Assembly: GCF_027920545.1 (NCBI RefSeq)
Contig: NZ_CP115859.1
Span: 2,288,001 to 2,352,000 of the forward strand
Length of the DNA stretch: 64,000 bases
Direction of reading: 5' to 3'
From: Chryseobacterium camelliae
Lineage (GTDB): Bacteria > Bacteroidota > Bacteroidia > Flavobacteriales > Weeksellaceae
Shown here piece by piece: positions 7,471 through 15,971 of this stretch. Below the pieces are notes generated by a model. The model saw only the letters and a program-made list of their open reading frames with translations, had not been told where the DNA came from and did no database searches. Made by a program: the position numbers and the translations under genes. The number at the start of each line of letters is the position of its first letter. Within the stretch, counting starts at the first letter, position 1.

Positions 7471-9018
7471 TTAATTCATCGGAAGTTTTATGGTGAAAAG
7501 ACTTCCTTTTCCCTTGTGAGAATCTACAATAATCTGTCCTTTATGAAGTTCTACTATTTTCTTTACATACGACAGTCCTAATCCCTGTCCTTTTACATTG
7601 TGAATATTTCCGGTTTCTTCCCTGAAGAATTTTTCGAAAATTTTGGTTTTATTTTGAGTTTCCATTCCCATTCCCTTGTCTGAGACTTCAATGACATAAA
7701 AGTGACCTTCATTTCTGGTTTTTATATGTATTTCCGGAGCTTCGGGGGAATATTTATTGGCATTATCCAGTAAATTGACAAGCATGTTGGAAATATGAAA
7801 TTCATCTATTTTAAAGTTGTATTTCGTCGCATTAAATTCCTGGGTAAGCGTCCCGTTTCTTTGCTGAACAATAAGATTGAAAGATTCTGTCGTCTTTTTA
7901 ATGAGTTCTCTTACGTTGGTTTCATTTAGAAATAATTTCACCTCATTACGTTCAAGTTTCGACATGTTTAATACATTCTCAACCTGCTTTTTCATCCTCA
8001 GATTTTCCTGTTTGATGAGGTTTGAATAATATTTTACCTTATCCGGATTGGTGGCAATTTTATCGTTTGCCAAAGAATCTGTAGCTACGGAAATGGTTGC
8101 CAGCGGAGTCTTAAACTCGTGAGACATATTGTTGATGAAGTCTGTTTTCACTTCAGCCAGTTTTTTCTGCCTCATCATGTAGTTAATGGAAATAATATAA
8201 ATTCCTAAGATCGTCAATAAAGAAAGGAAGGTCCCCAGCAACATAGGCCAGTTGTTCATTGCTAAAGAATACTCTTTTTTCGGAAAAACTAGAGTTAAGC
8301 CATAGATCGTCCGATCCTTTTTATCCGTAAAAAGCGGATAATTATAAGCATTGTTGTCTTTTTTCTCCTTATATGTTTTGTTGGCAACACTGGTCAGCTT
8401 ATTGTTCTTATCAGTAATTCCATATCCGAAATCAGCGGTGATGCCTCTTATTTTGAGTTCTTTGGTCAAAACAGAATCAAGGACTTTTTGATCCACTCTT
8501 TTGGTAATGGGAAGGTTGTTTCCGTATACCTTTGCATACTCTTTCATAGAATAATCACCGGTCTCAATATCCTGGTTGATATCTGCGGTAAGAGGTTCCC
8601 GGTTGGTAGTATCTCTTTTTATCTTGTACGCTGCCTCATCTGTATACAAAGTGGTGAGCTTAATCGAATCGCCTTTTGGGGAAATGGGAAGCTGGGTTTT
8701 TTCAATAATATTTTTAGAATAGATGATCTGTCTTTGTGTTCCGGAATCTTCTACCTGCTGTATTGTGGTTAAAGAAGGCTGTTCACTGTTGGCTAAAATA
8801 TTTTTTCTGAAGTTTTTAAAATCATCATTCAGATATTTTTCAACTTCAATTTCTCCAATCGTTTTTGAGGTGCTTTCAAGGGCAGAATATACTTTGTTGG
8901 TGAATTCCTGCTCCAAGGCTCCGTAATAACCTTTCAGCCAATAAAATTGGAGTGTGACAAAAACGATTAAGGAAATCGTCATAAACACTGAAATTATTGG
9001 GATGAATTTGTTATTCAT
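7471..9018 (-). CDS. Membrane sensor histidine kinase
   Basis: This 515-residue kinase has a first membrane helix at about 7-27, a periplasmic sensor region of about 230 residues, and a second helix at about 258-280. The HisKA dimerisation domain has the phosphoacceptor His300 in NNMSHEFKTPL. A HATPase domain carries the N box (LVNLLDNANKYSP), G1 (VSDKGMGM) and G2 (GQGLGLSYVKKI). It phosphorylates the response regulator encoded next to it. The long variable periplasmic region suggests an envelope signal, but none can be named. The gene starts at the ATG at 9018. Confidence 0.93.
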   Translation of the reverse strand: MNNKFIPIISVFMTISLIVFVTLQFYWLKGYYGALEQEFTNKVYSALESTSKTIGEIEVEKYLNDDFKNFRKNILANSEQPSLTTIQQVEDSGTQRQIIYSKNIIEKTQLPISPKGDSIKLTTLYTDEAAYKIKRDTTNREPLTADINQDIETGDYSMKEYAKVYGNNLPITKRVDQKVLDSVLTKELKIRGITADFGYGITDKNNKLTSVANKTYKEKKDNNAYNYPLFTDKKDRTIYGLTLVFPKKEYSLAMNNWPMLLGTFLSLLTILGIYIISINYMMRQKKLAEVKTDFINNMSHEFKTPLATISVATDSLANDKIATNPDKVKYYSNLIKQENLRMKKQVENVLNMSKLERNEVKLFLNETNVRELIKKTTESFNLIVQQRNGTLTQEFNATKYNFKIDEFHISNMLVNLLDNANKYSPEAPEIHIKTRNEGHFYVIEVSDKGMGMETQNKTKIFEKFFREETGNIHNVKGQGLGLSYVKKIVELHKGQIIVDSHKGKGSLFTIKLPMN

Positions 9019-9197
9019 TATTTAATTTTAATAGTTTTTTATACTTATGAATGTTAAAATTAGTCATTTTAAGATTTGATAAACAAAATACGAGCCAAAA
9101 AATTGTATTATTTTTCTTAAAAGAGTGTTTTTTAACATTTATTTATAAGTATTTAATCATTTTTTATAAAAACCGTCTTCATGAAAGAAGAAAAAAC

Positions 9198-9205
9198 TAG
9201 CTTTG
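9198..9205 (+). promoter_or_regulatory. Probable -7 box (TAGCTTTG) for the SRPBCC gene
   Basis: TAGCTTTG matches TAnnTTTG and sits 20 bases before the ATG at 9225. No clear -33 element was found. Confidence 0.45.
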
Positions 9206-9224
9206 TTTAAACCAAAATATTATT

Positions 9225-9710
9225 ATGAAATCTATGATCACTTTTAACGAAGATTTTGATTCAAACTCTGTTTATGTAATGAAAATTTACAATGCAGAAG
9301 CATCAAAAGTGTGGGATTATTTTACCAAATCCGAATTGCTGGATCAATGGTGGGCTCCAAAGCCCTGGAAATGTGAAACCAAAAAACAAGACTTTAGGGA
9401 AGGCGGAACATGGTTGTATTCAATGGTAGGTCCGCAAGGAGAAAGGCATTATTCATTATTAAAATACGGCGAAATTACGGAGCATAGAAGTTTTGACGGT
9501 ATAGATGCTTTCTGTGATGAAAATGGAAAAATTAATGAAGATTTTCCGCAGGCAAAATGGCTGCTTGGCTTTACCGGAGTAGAAGAAGGAACTAAAGTTA
9601 CGATCAATATTCATCTTCCTTCACAAGAAGCTTTAAAACAATTGTTGGATATGGGGTTTGAAGAAGGCTTTAAAACAGGTCTGAATCAACTGGAAGAGAT
9701 TCTTGGCTGA
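9225..9710 (+). CDS. SRPBCC/AHSA1-like domain protein
   Basis: This 161-residue cytoplasmic protein has the START-like fold signature of the AHSA1 family. The N-terminal strand VMKIYNAEASKVWDYFTKSELLDQWWAP is followed by the Gly-rich REGGTWLYSM strand, and there is a long C-terminal helix (EGFKTGLNQLEEIL). These proteins bind small hydrophobic ligands or act as Hsp90-ATPase activator-like folds; the ligand is unknown here. The gene is monocistronic and convergent with the next gene, sharing a bidirectional terminator. ATG codons at 9225 and 9234 are both usable. Confidence 0.85.
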   Translation: MKSMITFNEDFDSNSVYVMKIYNAEASKVWDYFTKSELLDQWWAPKPWKCETKKQDFREGGTWLYSMVGPQGERHYSLLKYGEITEHRSFDGIDAFCDENGKINEDFPQAKWLLGFTGVEEGTKVTINIHLPSQEALKQLLDMGFEEGFKTGLNQLEEILG

Positions 9711-9730
9711 TTTGAAATAAGCTTAAAATA

Positions 9731-9757
9731 AAAAGCTTGGAAACTTTCCAAGCTTTT
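9731..9757. terminator. Bidirectional terminator between convergent genes
   Basis: AAAAGCTTGGAAA (9731-9743) is exactly complementary to TTTCCAAGCTTTT (9745-9757). The stem has A/T tracts on both sides and lies between the SRPBCC gene (+) and the unknown gene ending at 9761 (-). Confidence 0.8.
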
Positions 9758-9760
9758 GCT

Positions 9761-10105
9761 TTATATCAATTCTTCATCCTGAAAGTACTGAATGATTGCT
9801 TTTTTCATCAGAATCTGCTGTTCATTAGGTTTTAATTCCGGAAGCTTTTCCAGTTCCTCAAAATGTGGATATCCGTCATCGTCATAATGTGAAAATTGAT
9901 AATATCCAAAAGGTTCCAGTAATCTGCAAACCGCAATATGGATTAAATTCACCTTATCATCTTTCGTATATTTTTGCTGCCCGCTTCCCAACTCCTGAAG
10001 CCCGATTAGAAATAAATAGGTTTCAATCGGAGCATTTTTTTCAGTACTAAAATTTTCAATGAAAAATTGTTCTACTTTTTGCCAGTATTCTGCTTCGTTA
10101 ATCAT
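9761..10105 (-). CDS. Conserved hypothetical small protein
   Basis: This 114-residue acidic cytoplasmic protein has no signal peptide. It contains IETYLFLIGLQELGSG and HYDDDGYPHFEELEKLP, which look like a conserved helical fold, but I do not recognise the family. It overlaps the 3' end of the oligopeptidase gene by 8 bases, so the two are translationally coupled and probably co-transcribed. Function unknown. Confidence 0.75.
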   Translation of the reverse strand: MINEAEYWQKVEQFFIENFSTEKNAPIETYLFLIGLQELGSGQQKYTKDDKVNLIHIAVCRLLEPFGYYQFSHYDDDGYPHFEELEKLPELKPNEQQILMKKAIIQYFQDEELI

Positions 10106-12149
10106 CTTTTTTGTTTTCTAATTTTAATAAAAACGCATATTCCAATGCATCTTCTTTTAATGATTCAAATCTTCCGCTTGCGCCGCCGTGTCCTGCACTC
10201 ATATCGGTTTTGAAAATTAAAAGATTGTCATCCGTTTTCAGTTCTCTCAATTTTGCAGTCCATTTTGCAGGTTCCCAGTATTGAACCTGAGAATCGTGCA
10301 ATCCGGTTGTTATTAACATGTGTGGATAATCTTTCGCCTCTACATTGTCGTAAGGAGAATAAGATTTCATGTAATGGTAATATTCTTCATCATTCGGATT
10401 CCCCCATTCGTCATATTCTCCCGTTGTCAAAGGAATCGTTTCATCCAGCATTGTTGAAATGACATCTACAAAAGGAACCTGTGCTACAATTCCGTTGAAT
10501 AAATTAGGTTCGTAGTTTACAACCGCACCAACAAGCAATCCTCCTGCGCTTCCGCCCATTGCGTACAGATGTTTTGATGAGGTGTAATTTTCTTTAATTA
10601 AAAACTTCCCAGCGTCAATAAAGTCGAAGAATGTATTTTTCTTGAAAAGCATTTTTCCGTCTTCATACCATTCTCTCCCTAAATATTCTCCACCTCTGAT
10701 GTGAGCGATCGCATAAATGAATCCTCTGTCTAAAATCGATAATCTCACATTCGAAAAACTTGCATCAACAGTATGTCCGTAACTTCCGTAACCGTACAAA
10801 AGCAAAGGAGTGTCCGCAGATTTTTTCGTGTCTTTATGGTATACCAAAGAAATAGGAACCTTAGCTTCCCCGTCTCTTGAATCTGCCCAGATTCTTTCAG
10901 AAATATAATTTTCGGGAAGGAATTTTCCGCCCAAAACTTCCTGTTGTTTCAGGAGCTTTGTCGTTTTTTCTTGCATGTTGTATTCGTAAGTTGAGCTTGG
11001 TTGTGTCAGAGAAGTGTAACCGTAGCGCAAAACTTCTGTATCAAATTCAAGATTGACCCCGATATAAGCCGTATAAGTAGGATCTGAAAAAGGTAAATAG
11101 TGGGATTCCTGCGTTTTTTCGTCAATAATTTTTATTTGTAATAATCCTTCTTCTCTTTCTTCAAGTACCAGATAATGTTTAAAAATTTCAAAACCTTCCA
11201 TTAGAACTTCCGGTCGATGCGGGATTACATCTACCCAGTTTTCCATTCCGCAGTTATCAATTTTTGTTTTTACAATCTTAAAATTGAAAGCATCGTCTGC
11301 ATTGGTAATGATGTAAAATTCATCTTCATAATGTTCAACAGAATATTCTAAATCATCAATTCTTGGCTGAATGATTCTCCAGTCTGCAAAAACGTTGTCT
11401 GAAGGGATAAACCTGTGCTCGTCTGAAATCGTACTCGAACTTGCTATGAAAATGTATTCCAGAGATTTTGTTTTAAAAACATTCACGTCAAAAGTATCAT
11501 CCTTTTCATGGAAAATTAAAACATCTTCTGAGGTGTCAGTCCCTAATTTGTGTCTGTATACCTGAAACGCACGTAAACTATCATCTTTTCTGATATAAAA
11601 AATGTGTTCGTTGTCGTTTGCCCAGACTGCTTTTCCTGTTGTATTAAGGATTTTATCGTCAAGAATTTCTCCTGTTTTTAAATCTTTAAAATTAATCGAG
11701 TAAATTCTTCGGCTTACATTATCGGTAGAGAATGAAGCCAGTTTATTATTCGGAGAAACGGCAACGCTTCCTACTTCGAAATAATTTTCTCCTTCTGCTA
11801 AAATATTAACATCAAGAACGATTTCTTCTTCGTTGTCTAAACTTTTATATTTTCTGCAAAAAATGGGATACTCTTTTCCTTCTTCATAACGAACCATATA
11901 CCAGTATTCATTAAAAAAATAGGGAAGAGATTCGTCGTCTTTCTTGTAACGTGCCTTCATCTCTTCAAAAAGATCTTCCTGAAGCTGCTCCGTGTCTTTC
12001 ATGATGAAATCGGCGTACGCATTTTCTTCTTCCAAGTATTTTATAACTTCCGGGTTTTCTCTTTCATTAAGCCAGAAATAATTGTCAACCCTTTTGTCTC
12101 CGTGTATTTCGAGTGTTTTTTCTATTTTTTTTGCCTGTGGAGCTTTCAT
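10098..12149 (-). CDS. ptrB: Oligopeptidase B (S9 family prolyl oligopeptidase)
   Basis: This 683-residue serine peptidase cleaves short peptides after basic residues (family knowledge). The N-terminal beta-propeller begins after the KRVDNYFWLNERENPEV motif. The C-terminal alpha/beta-hydrolase domain carries the catalytic triad: Ser534 in GGSAGG, Asp619 in TGLHDSQV and His654 in SAGHGG. The length is normal for the family. There is no signal peptide, so it acts in the cytoplasm. It heads a two-gene unit with the small protein at 9761-10105, and the hemD terminator lies upstream. Confidence 0.93.
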   Translation of the reverse strand: MKAPQAKKIEKTLEIHGDKRVDNYFWLNERENPEVIKYLEEENAYADFIMKDTEQLQEDLFEEMKARYKKDDESLPYFFNEYWYMVRYEEGKEYPIFCRKYKSLDNEEEIVLDVNILAEGENYFEVGSVAVSPNNKLASFSTDNVSRRIYSINFKDLKTGEILDDKILNTTGKAVWANDNEHIFYIRKDDSLRAFQVYRHKLGTDTSEDVLIFHEKDDTFDVNVFKTKSLEYIFIASSSTISDEHRFIPSDNVFADWRIIQPRIDDLEYSVEHYEDEFYIITNADDAFNFKIVKTKIDNCGMENWVDVIPHRPEVLMEGFEIFKHYLVLEEREEGLLQIKIIDEKTQESHYLPFSDPTYTAYIGVNLEFDTEVLRYGYTSLTQPSSTYEYNMQEKTTKLLKQQEVLGGKFLPENYISERIWADSRDGEAKVPISLVYHKDTKKSADTPLLLYGYGSYGHTVDASFSNVRLSILDRGFIYAIAHIRGGEYLGREWYEDGKMLFKKNTFFDFIDAGKFLIKENYTSSKHLYAMGGSAGGLLVGAVVNYEPNLFNGIVAQVPFVDVISTMLDETIPLTTGEYDEWGNPNDEEYYHYMKSYSPYDNVEAKDYPHMLITTGLHDSQVQYWEPAKWTAKLRELKTDDNLLIFKTDMSAGHGGASGRFESLKEDALEYAFLLKLENKKDD

Positions 12150-12178
12150 TCAATATTAATTCTTGTTCAAATGTAATT

Positions 12179-12220
12179 AAAAAAAAGCCATCTTTCCTTT
12201 ACTGAAAAGACGGCTGTTTT
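12179..12220 (-). terminator. Terminator downstream of hemD
   Basis: The stem is formed by AAAAAAGCCATCTTT and AAAAGACGGCTGTTTT with G-T pairs, and reads into eight T residues on the minus strand. It sits between hemD and the oligopeptidase gene. Confidence 0.75.
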
Positions 12221-12237
12221 ATTTTTAATAGTAAAAA

Positions 12238-12978
12238 CTATTTATGAAGTGTTTTAATGTATTTTTCCAATGCCATTGTCATCGATGGAGTTTCTTTAGT
12301 CGGAGCCATTAAATCTACTCTTAATCCTGCCTCTTCTGCAGCAGCTAACGTTGTATTTCCAAATACCCCGATTTTTGTTTCGTCTTGGTTGAAATCCGGG
12401 AAATTCTGCTGTAGGGATTTGATTCCTTGCGGGCTGAAGAAAATCAACATTTCGTAATCCTTGATATTGATATCCGTAAGATCACTGCAGACCGTTCTGT
12501 ACATGATAGCCCTTGTCCAGTCAATATTTGCGGAATCTAATGTTTTTACAATATCCGGGCTCAAAACGTCTGAAGACGGCAGCAAATATTTTTCCGATGG
12601 AAATTTTTTGAAAAGAGGAGCCAGGTCCGCGAAGTTTTTCTCCCCGAAGCTGATTTTTCTTTTTCTGTAAACAATATGTTTCTGAAGATAGTTGGCAATC
12701 GCTTCAGACTGGCAGATGTATCTCATCGTATCCGGTACCGAAAAACGAAGTTCCTCAGCAAGTCTGAAATAGTGGTCTATTGCATTTTTACTGGTGAAAA
12801 TAATACCCGTGTATTGCGTCAGATCTATTTTCTGTGTTCTAAGTTCTTTGTTGTCAACTCCTTCAACGTGGATGAAAGGACGGAAATCTATCTTTATCTT
12901 TTCCTTCTTTGCTATATCCAAATATGGTGAAGATTCACTAGGCGCAGGTTGTGAAACCAATATAGACTTTATTCTCAT
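12238..12978 (-). CDS. hemD: Uroporphyrinogen-III synthase
   Basis: HemD closes hydroxymethylbilane to uroporphyrinogen III in haem and sirohaem synthesis. The sequence is low in conserved motifs, as usual for HemD, but shows the two-domain pattern. KSILVSQPAPSE opens domain 1, GIIFTSKNAIDHYF and MLIFFSPQGIKSL are the paired Rossmann-like strands, and KIGVFGNTTLAAAEEAG precedes the C-terminus. I chose the ATG at 12978 (MRIKSILVSQP); an in-frame upstream extension to 13044 adds unlikely residues and would overlap DUF4271. The gene lies 11 bases downstream of DUF4271, a pairing seen in other flavobacteria. Confidence 0.85.
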   Translation of the reverse strand: MRIKSILVSQPAPSESSPYLDIAKKEKIKIDFRPFIHVEGVDNKELRTQKIDLTQYTGIIFTSKNAIDHYFRLAEELRFSVPDTMRYICQSEAIANYLQKHIVYRKRKISFGEKNFADLAPLFKKFPSEKYLLPSSDVLSPDIVKTLDSANIDWTRAIMYRTVCSDLTDINIKDYEMLIFFSPQGIKSLQQNFPDFNQDETKIGVFGNTTLAAAEEAGLRVDLMAPTKETPSMTMALEKYIKTLHK

Positions 12979-12989
12979 CATTGATTGTT

Positions 12990-13751
12990 TTATAAAAATA
13001 ATAACTTCCAAAGCAATAATATTGGTGCGATTTGGAGGGTGCAAATATACAAAAATTTATAATACCATTTTTCCGGCAAGATGTTGTTTCTGTGAAATAA
13101 ATAGAAAAAAATCTTGAAAATAAAGACAAAACAAAAGAAGTATAAATAGTATAAAAATATTTTATTTCTGTCTATCGGGAAATAATAGTGGGTAATGCAG
13201 AGGATTATCAGTAAAAATGACACGACAAAGTAAAATTTTGTGGCGGTAAAATAAAAAACTGACCATTTTTTTCCGTCCCCTATACTTTGATAAAATAAAA
13301 AACCTAAAATAGATTTTGCAGCATAAAAAAATATGATGGTGGTCAGCGTAAATCCAAATTTATTAAGCTGGTACCCCAAAATTCTCAAATCTGCTACAAA
13401 TTTTGGAACAGTAGGAATGTATTGAGATGCTAAAACAGATAGTGTGAGTGCGGTTACGCATGAAGTAATGATCCAGCTGGGCAAATTGTTACTTGCATCA
13501 AAATATTTTTGAAGCAGAAAGTCTTTCAGATTGGCATCTCTTTCTATGATATTCATCATAAAAATGAATAAAAAGATGCAGCCCAGCAATATAAAGATTA
13601 CCCAATCGTTGTTCTCAGGTATTCTCACATGATTTATGAAGTTTTGTGATAATGGCAATGGAATATTTTTTGCAAAATTATAGATTATTTTGTATAAAAT
13701 AAAAAGGTTAAATAAACTATCTTTGCAAACTGAAATGAAAAAACTGGTCAT
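12990..13751 (-). CDS. DUF4271 integral membrane protein
   Basis: This 253-residue protein has about six membrane helices and the DUF4271 landmarks: VRIPENNDWVIFILLG, RDANLKDFLLQKYFDASNN and LLWKLLFL at the end. Its function is unknown. It is co-transcribed with hemD. The start is uncertain. The ATG at 13751 lies inside the divergent glycosyltransferase gene and gives a 17-base head-to-head overlap, and there is no further ATG until residue 65. A non-ATG start near residues 30-43 (an ATT or TTG just before PLSQNF, or the GTG before RIPENN) would avoid the overlap. Confidence 0.8.
   Translation of the reverse strand: MTSFFISVCKDSLFNLFILYKIIYNFAKNIPLPLSQNFINHVRIPENNDWVIFILLGCIFLFIFMMNIIERDANLKDFLLQKYFDASNNLPSWIITSCVTALTLSVLASQYIPTVPKFVADLRILGYQLNKFGFTLTTIIFFYAAKSILGFLFYQSIGDGKKWSVFYFTATKFYFVVSFLLIILCITHYYFPIDRNKIFLYYLYFFCFVFIFKIFFYLFHRNNILPEKWYYKFLYICTLQIAPILLLWKLLFL
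13718..13725 (+). promoter_or_regulatory. -7 box (TATCTTTG) of the glycosyltransferase operon
   Basis: TATCTTTG matches TAnnTTTG and ends 9 bases before the ATG at 13735. With the usual distance to the transcription start, the mRNA would have almost no leader. No -33 TTTG at the usual spacing. Confidence 0.6.
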
Positions 13752-14451
13752 AATTCCAACTTATAACGAAAAGGAAAATATTGAAAATATTATTTCCGCG
13801 GTTTTTGCATTGGAAGACGACTTTCATATTTTGGTTGTGGATGATTCATCTCCCGATGGAACGGCTGAAATTGTAAAAGATTTGCAGAAGAAATTCCCGC
13901 ATTATCTGCACTTATCAATCAGGAAAGTGAAAGATGGTTTAGGAAAGGCCTACATTCATGGATTTAAATGGGCAATCGAGAATAAATATGATTATATTTT
14001 CGAAATGGATGCCGATTTTTCTCACAATCCGAATGATTTACCCAAACTTTTTGAAGCTTGTTTACATGCAGACATGGCCATCGGTTCCCGATATTCAAAA
14101 GGAGTGAATGTGGTGAACTGGCCCATGGGAAGAGTACTGCTGTCATATTTTGCGTCAAAATATGTGAGATTCGTGTTGGGACTCCCTATTCATGATACAA
14201 CAGCCGGTTTTGTTTGCTTTTCAAGAAAAGTGTTGGAAGAAATAGGATTGGATAATGTAAAATTAAAAGGTTACGGATTTCAGATAGAAATGAAATTCCG
14301 AACATTTAAGAAAGGCTTCAAAATTGTGGAAGTTCCTATTATTTTTACCAACAGAATTTTAGGAGAGAGCAAAATGAATGGAGGCATTATTCACGAAGCT
14401 GTTTTTGGCGTTTTAAATTTAAAATGGAAATCAATTATCAACAGATTATGA
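13735..14451 (+). CDS. Polyprenol monophosphomannose synthase-like glycosyltransferase (GT2)
   Basis: This 238-residue enzyme is of the DPM1 type. It would transfer a sugar, usually mannose from GDP-mannose, to a polyprenyl phosphate at the inner membrane. The GT2 motifs are present: VIIPTYNEKENI, VVDDSSPDGTAE, the DxD-like EMDADFSH, and GSRYSKG, plus the RILGESKMNGG end typical of bacterial DPM synthases without membrane helices. I chose the ATG at 13735 over an upstream frame that begins before the promoter. It is the first gene of an operon with DUF4296, tgt and lptF/G. Confidence 0.9.
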   Translation: MKKLVIIPTYNEKENIENIISAVFALEDDFHILVVDDSSPDGTAEIVKDLQKKFPHYLHLSIRKVKDGLGKAYIHGFKWAIENKYDYIFEMDADFSHNPNDLPKLFEACLHADMAIGSRYSKGVNVVNWPMGRVLLSYFASKYVRFVLGLPIHDTTAGFVCFSRKVLEEIGLDNVKLKGYGFQIEMKFRTFKKGFKIVEVPIIFTNRILGESKMNGGIIHEAVFGVLNLKWKSIINRL

Positions 14452-14825
14452 AAAAACTGATCTTCATTTTTGCTTTATTGGGACTGTTTTCTTGTGGAGA
14501 TTATATCGACAAGCCTAAAAATCTTATCCCAAAAGATCAGATGGCAGAGATTCTTGCAGATCTGGCGATTAATGATCAGGCAACCTATGTATATCCTAAT
14601 ACAAACCTGGAAGCAGGTACAAGATATGTTCTTAAAGCTCATCATGTGAAATCTGAAGATTTTGTGGAAAGCTTCAAGTATTATGTGGTGAAACAAAAAA
14701 TGCAGGGAATTACTGAAGATGCTCAGGATATTTTATTGAAAAAAGATCCGAAAGCAGATAAATACGTACAAGATAAATTGAAGAAAAACGGAATGCCTCA
14801 GAATGTTCCGGCTTTATCAAGATAA
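14448..14825 (+). CDS. DUF4296 lipoprotein
   Basis: The start ATG at 14448 overlaps the stop of the glycosyltransferase in an ATGA arrangement. The 125-residue product has a lipoprotein signal (LLGLFSCGDYID, with Cys as the acylated residue). The DUF4296 core begins at IPKDQMAEILADLAINDQ. The family is common in Bacteroidota and has no known function. The ATGA overlap and the 6-base gap to tgt indicate co-transcription. Confidence 0.87.
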   Translation: MKKLIFIFALLGLFSCGDYIDKPKNLIPKDQMAEILADLAINDQATYVYPNTNLEAGTRYVLKAHHVKSEDFVESFKYYVVKQKMQGITEDAQDILLKKDPKADKYVQDKLKKNGMPQNVPALSR

Positions 14826-14831
14826 TTAAAG

Positions 14832-15965
14832 ATGCAAAAGTTTTTTAATATAGAAAAAACCTCTGAAGGGAAGGCGAGAGCGGGTGAAATTACCACAGAT
14901 CACGGTAAAATTCAGACGCCTATTTTTATGCCGGTAGGAACTGTAGCGAGTGTAAAGACAGTTCACCAGAGAGAATTAAAAGAAGATATAAAAGCTCAGA
15001 TTATTCTGGGGAATACCTATCACCTTTACCTTCGTCCGGGAATGGAAACGATGGAGGCTGCAGGTGGTTTGCATAAATTCATGAATTGGGACCTTCCTAT
15101 TTTGACGGATTCCGGAGGTTTTCAGGTGTTTTCATTGGCAAGCAGCAGAAAAATGTCTGAGGAAGGCGCAAGATTCAAATCTCATATCGACGGAAGCTAT
15201 CATATGTTTTCTCCGGAAAAGTCAATGGAGATCCAAAGACAGATCGGAGCTGATATTTTCATGGCTTTCGACGAATGTGTGGCATATCCCTGCGAATATA
15301 ATCAGGCAAAAACATCAATGGAGCTTACTCACCGTTGGTTAAAAAGATGTATTGAATGGACTGAAAATAATCCAGAGTTATACGGTCATAAGCAAAGGCT
15401 TTTCCCGATTGTACAAGGGTCTACGTTTTCAGATTTAAGAAAGATTTCAGCAGAGGTAATTGCCGAAGCGGGAGCGGAAGGGAATGCAATCGGAGGACTT
15501 TCCGTAGGAGAACCTGAAGAAGAGATGTATAGGATTACCGATGAGGTTACGGATATTCTTCCAAAAGAAAAACCGAGATATCTGATGGGAGTTGGAACTC
15601 CGTGGAATATTCTGGAATCTATTGGGTTGGGAATTGATATGATGGATTGTGTAATGCCTACCAGAAATGCCAGAAATGCAATGCTTTTCACCTGGAAAGG
15701 AGTGATGAATATGAAAAATGAAAAGTGGAAAAAAGATTTTTCTCCTTTAGACGAGTTTGGAACAAGTTTCGTAGACAGAGAATATTCAAAGGCATATGTG
15801 AGACATTTGTTTGTTTCCAAAGAATATTTGGCAAAACAAATCGCTTCAATTCATAACCTGGCATTTTATTTAGATTTGGTAAAAGTCGCAAGAGAGCATA
15901 TTATGGCAGGAGATTTCTATCAATGGAAAAATTCTGTAGTTCCGGTTCTTAGACAAAGATTATAA
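14832..15965 (+). CDS. tgt: tRNA-guanine(34) transglycosylase, zinc cysteines replaced
   Basis: Tgt exchanges guanine-34 for preQ1 in tRNAs with GUN anticodons, the committed step of queuosine formation. The 377-residue TIM barrel is full length with conserved ILTDSGGFQVFS, GGLSVGEP and DCVMPTRNARN, which includes the catalytic Asp. In E. coli the zinc ligands are CxCxxC plus His. Here the aligned stretch reads LDEFGTSFVDREYSKAY, so all three Cys are absent while the downstream His (SIHN) remains. The sequence is unbroken, so this is a real variant and not a frameshift. The gene is the third of its operon. Confidence 0.95.
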   Translation: MQKFFNIEKTSEGKARAGEITTDHGKIQTPIFMPVGTVASVKTVHQRELKEDIKAQIILGNTYHLYLRPGMETMEAAGGLHKFMNWDLPILTDSGGFQVFSLASSRKMSEEGARFKSHIDGSYHMFSPEKSMEIQRQIGADIFMAFDECVAYPCEYNQAKTSMELTHRWLKRCIEWTENNPELYGHKQRLFPIVQGSTFSDLRKISAEVIAEAGAEGNAIGGLSVGEPEEEMYRITDEVTDILPKEKPRYLMGVGTPWNILESIGLGIDMMDCVMPTRNARNAMLFTWKGVMNMKNEKWKKDFSPLDEFGTSFVDREYSKAYVRHLFVSKEYLAKQIASIHNLAFYLDLVKVAREHIMAGDFYQWKNSVVPVLRQRL

Positions 15966-15971
15966 AGAGGT

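Noticed and set aside
12979..13044. N-terminal extension of HemD
   Set aside because: It overlaps the DUF4271 3' end and adds residues not seen at the start of HemD proteins; the ATG at 12978 fits.
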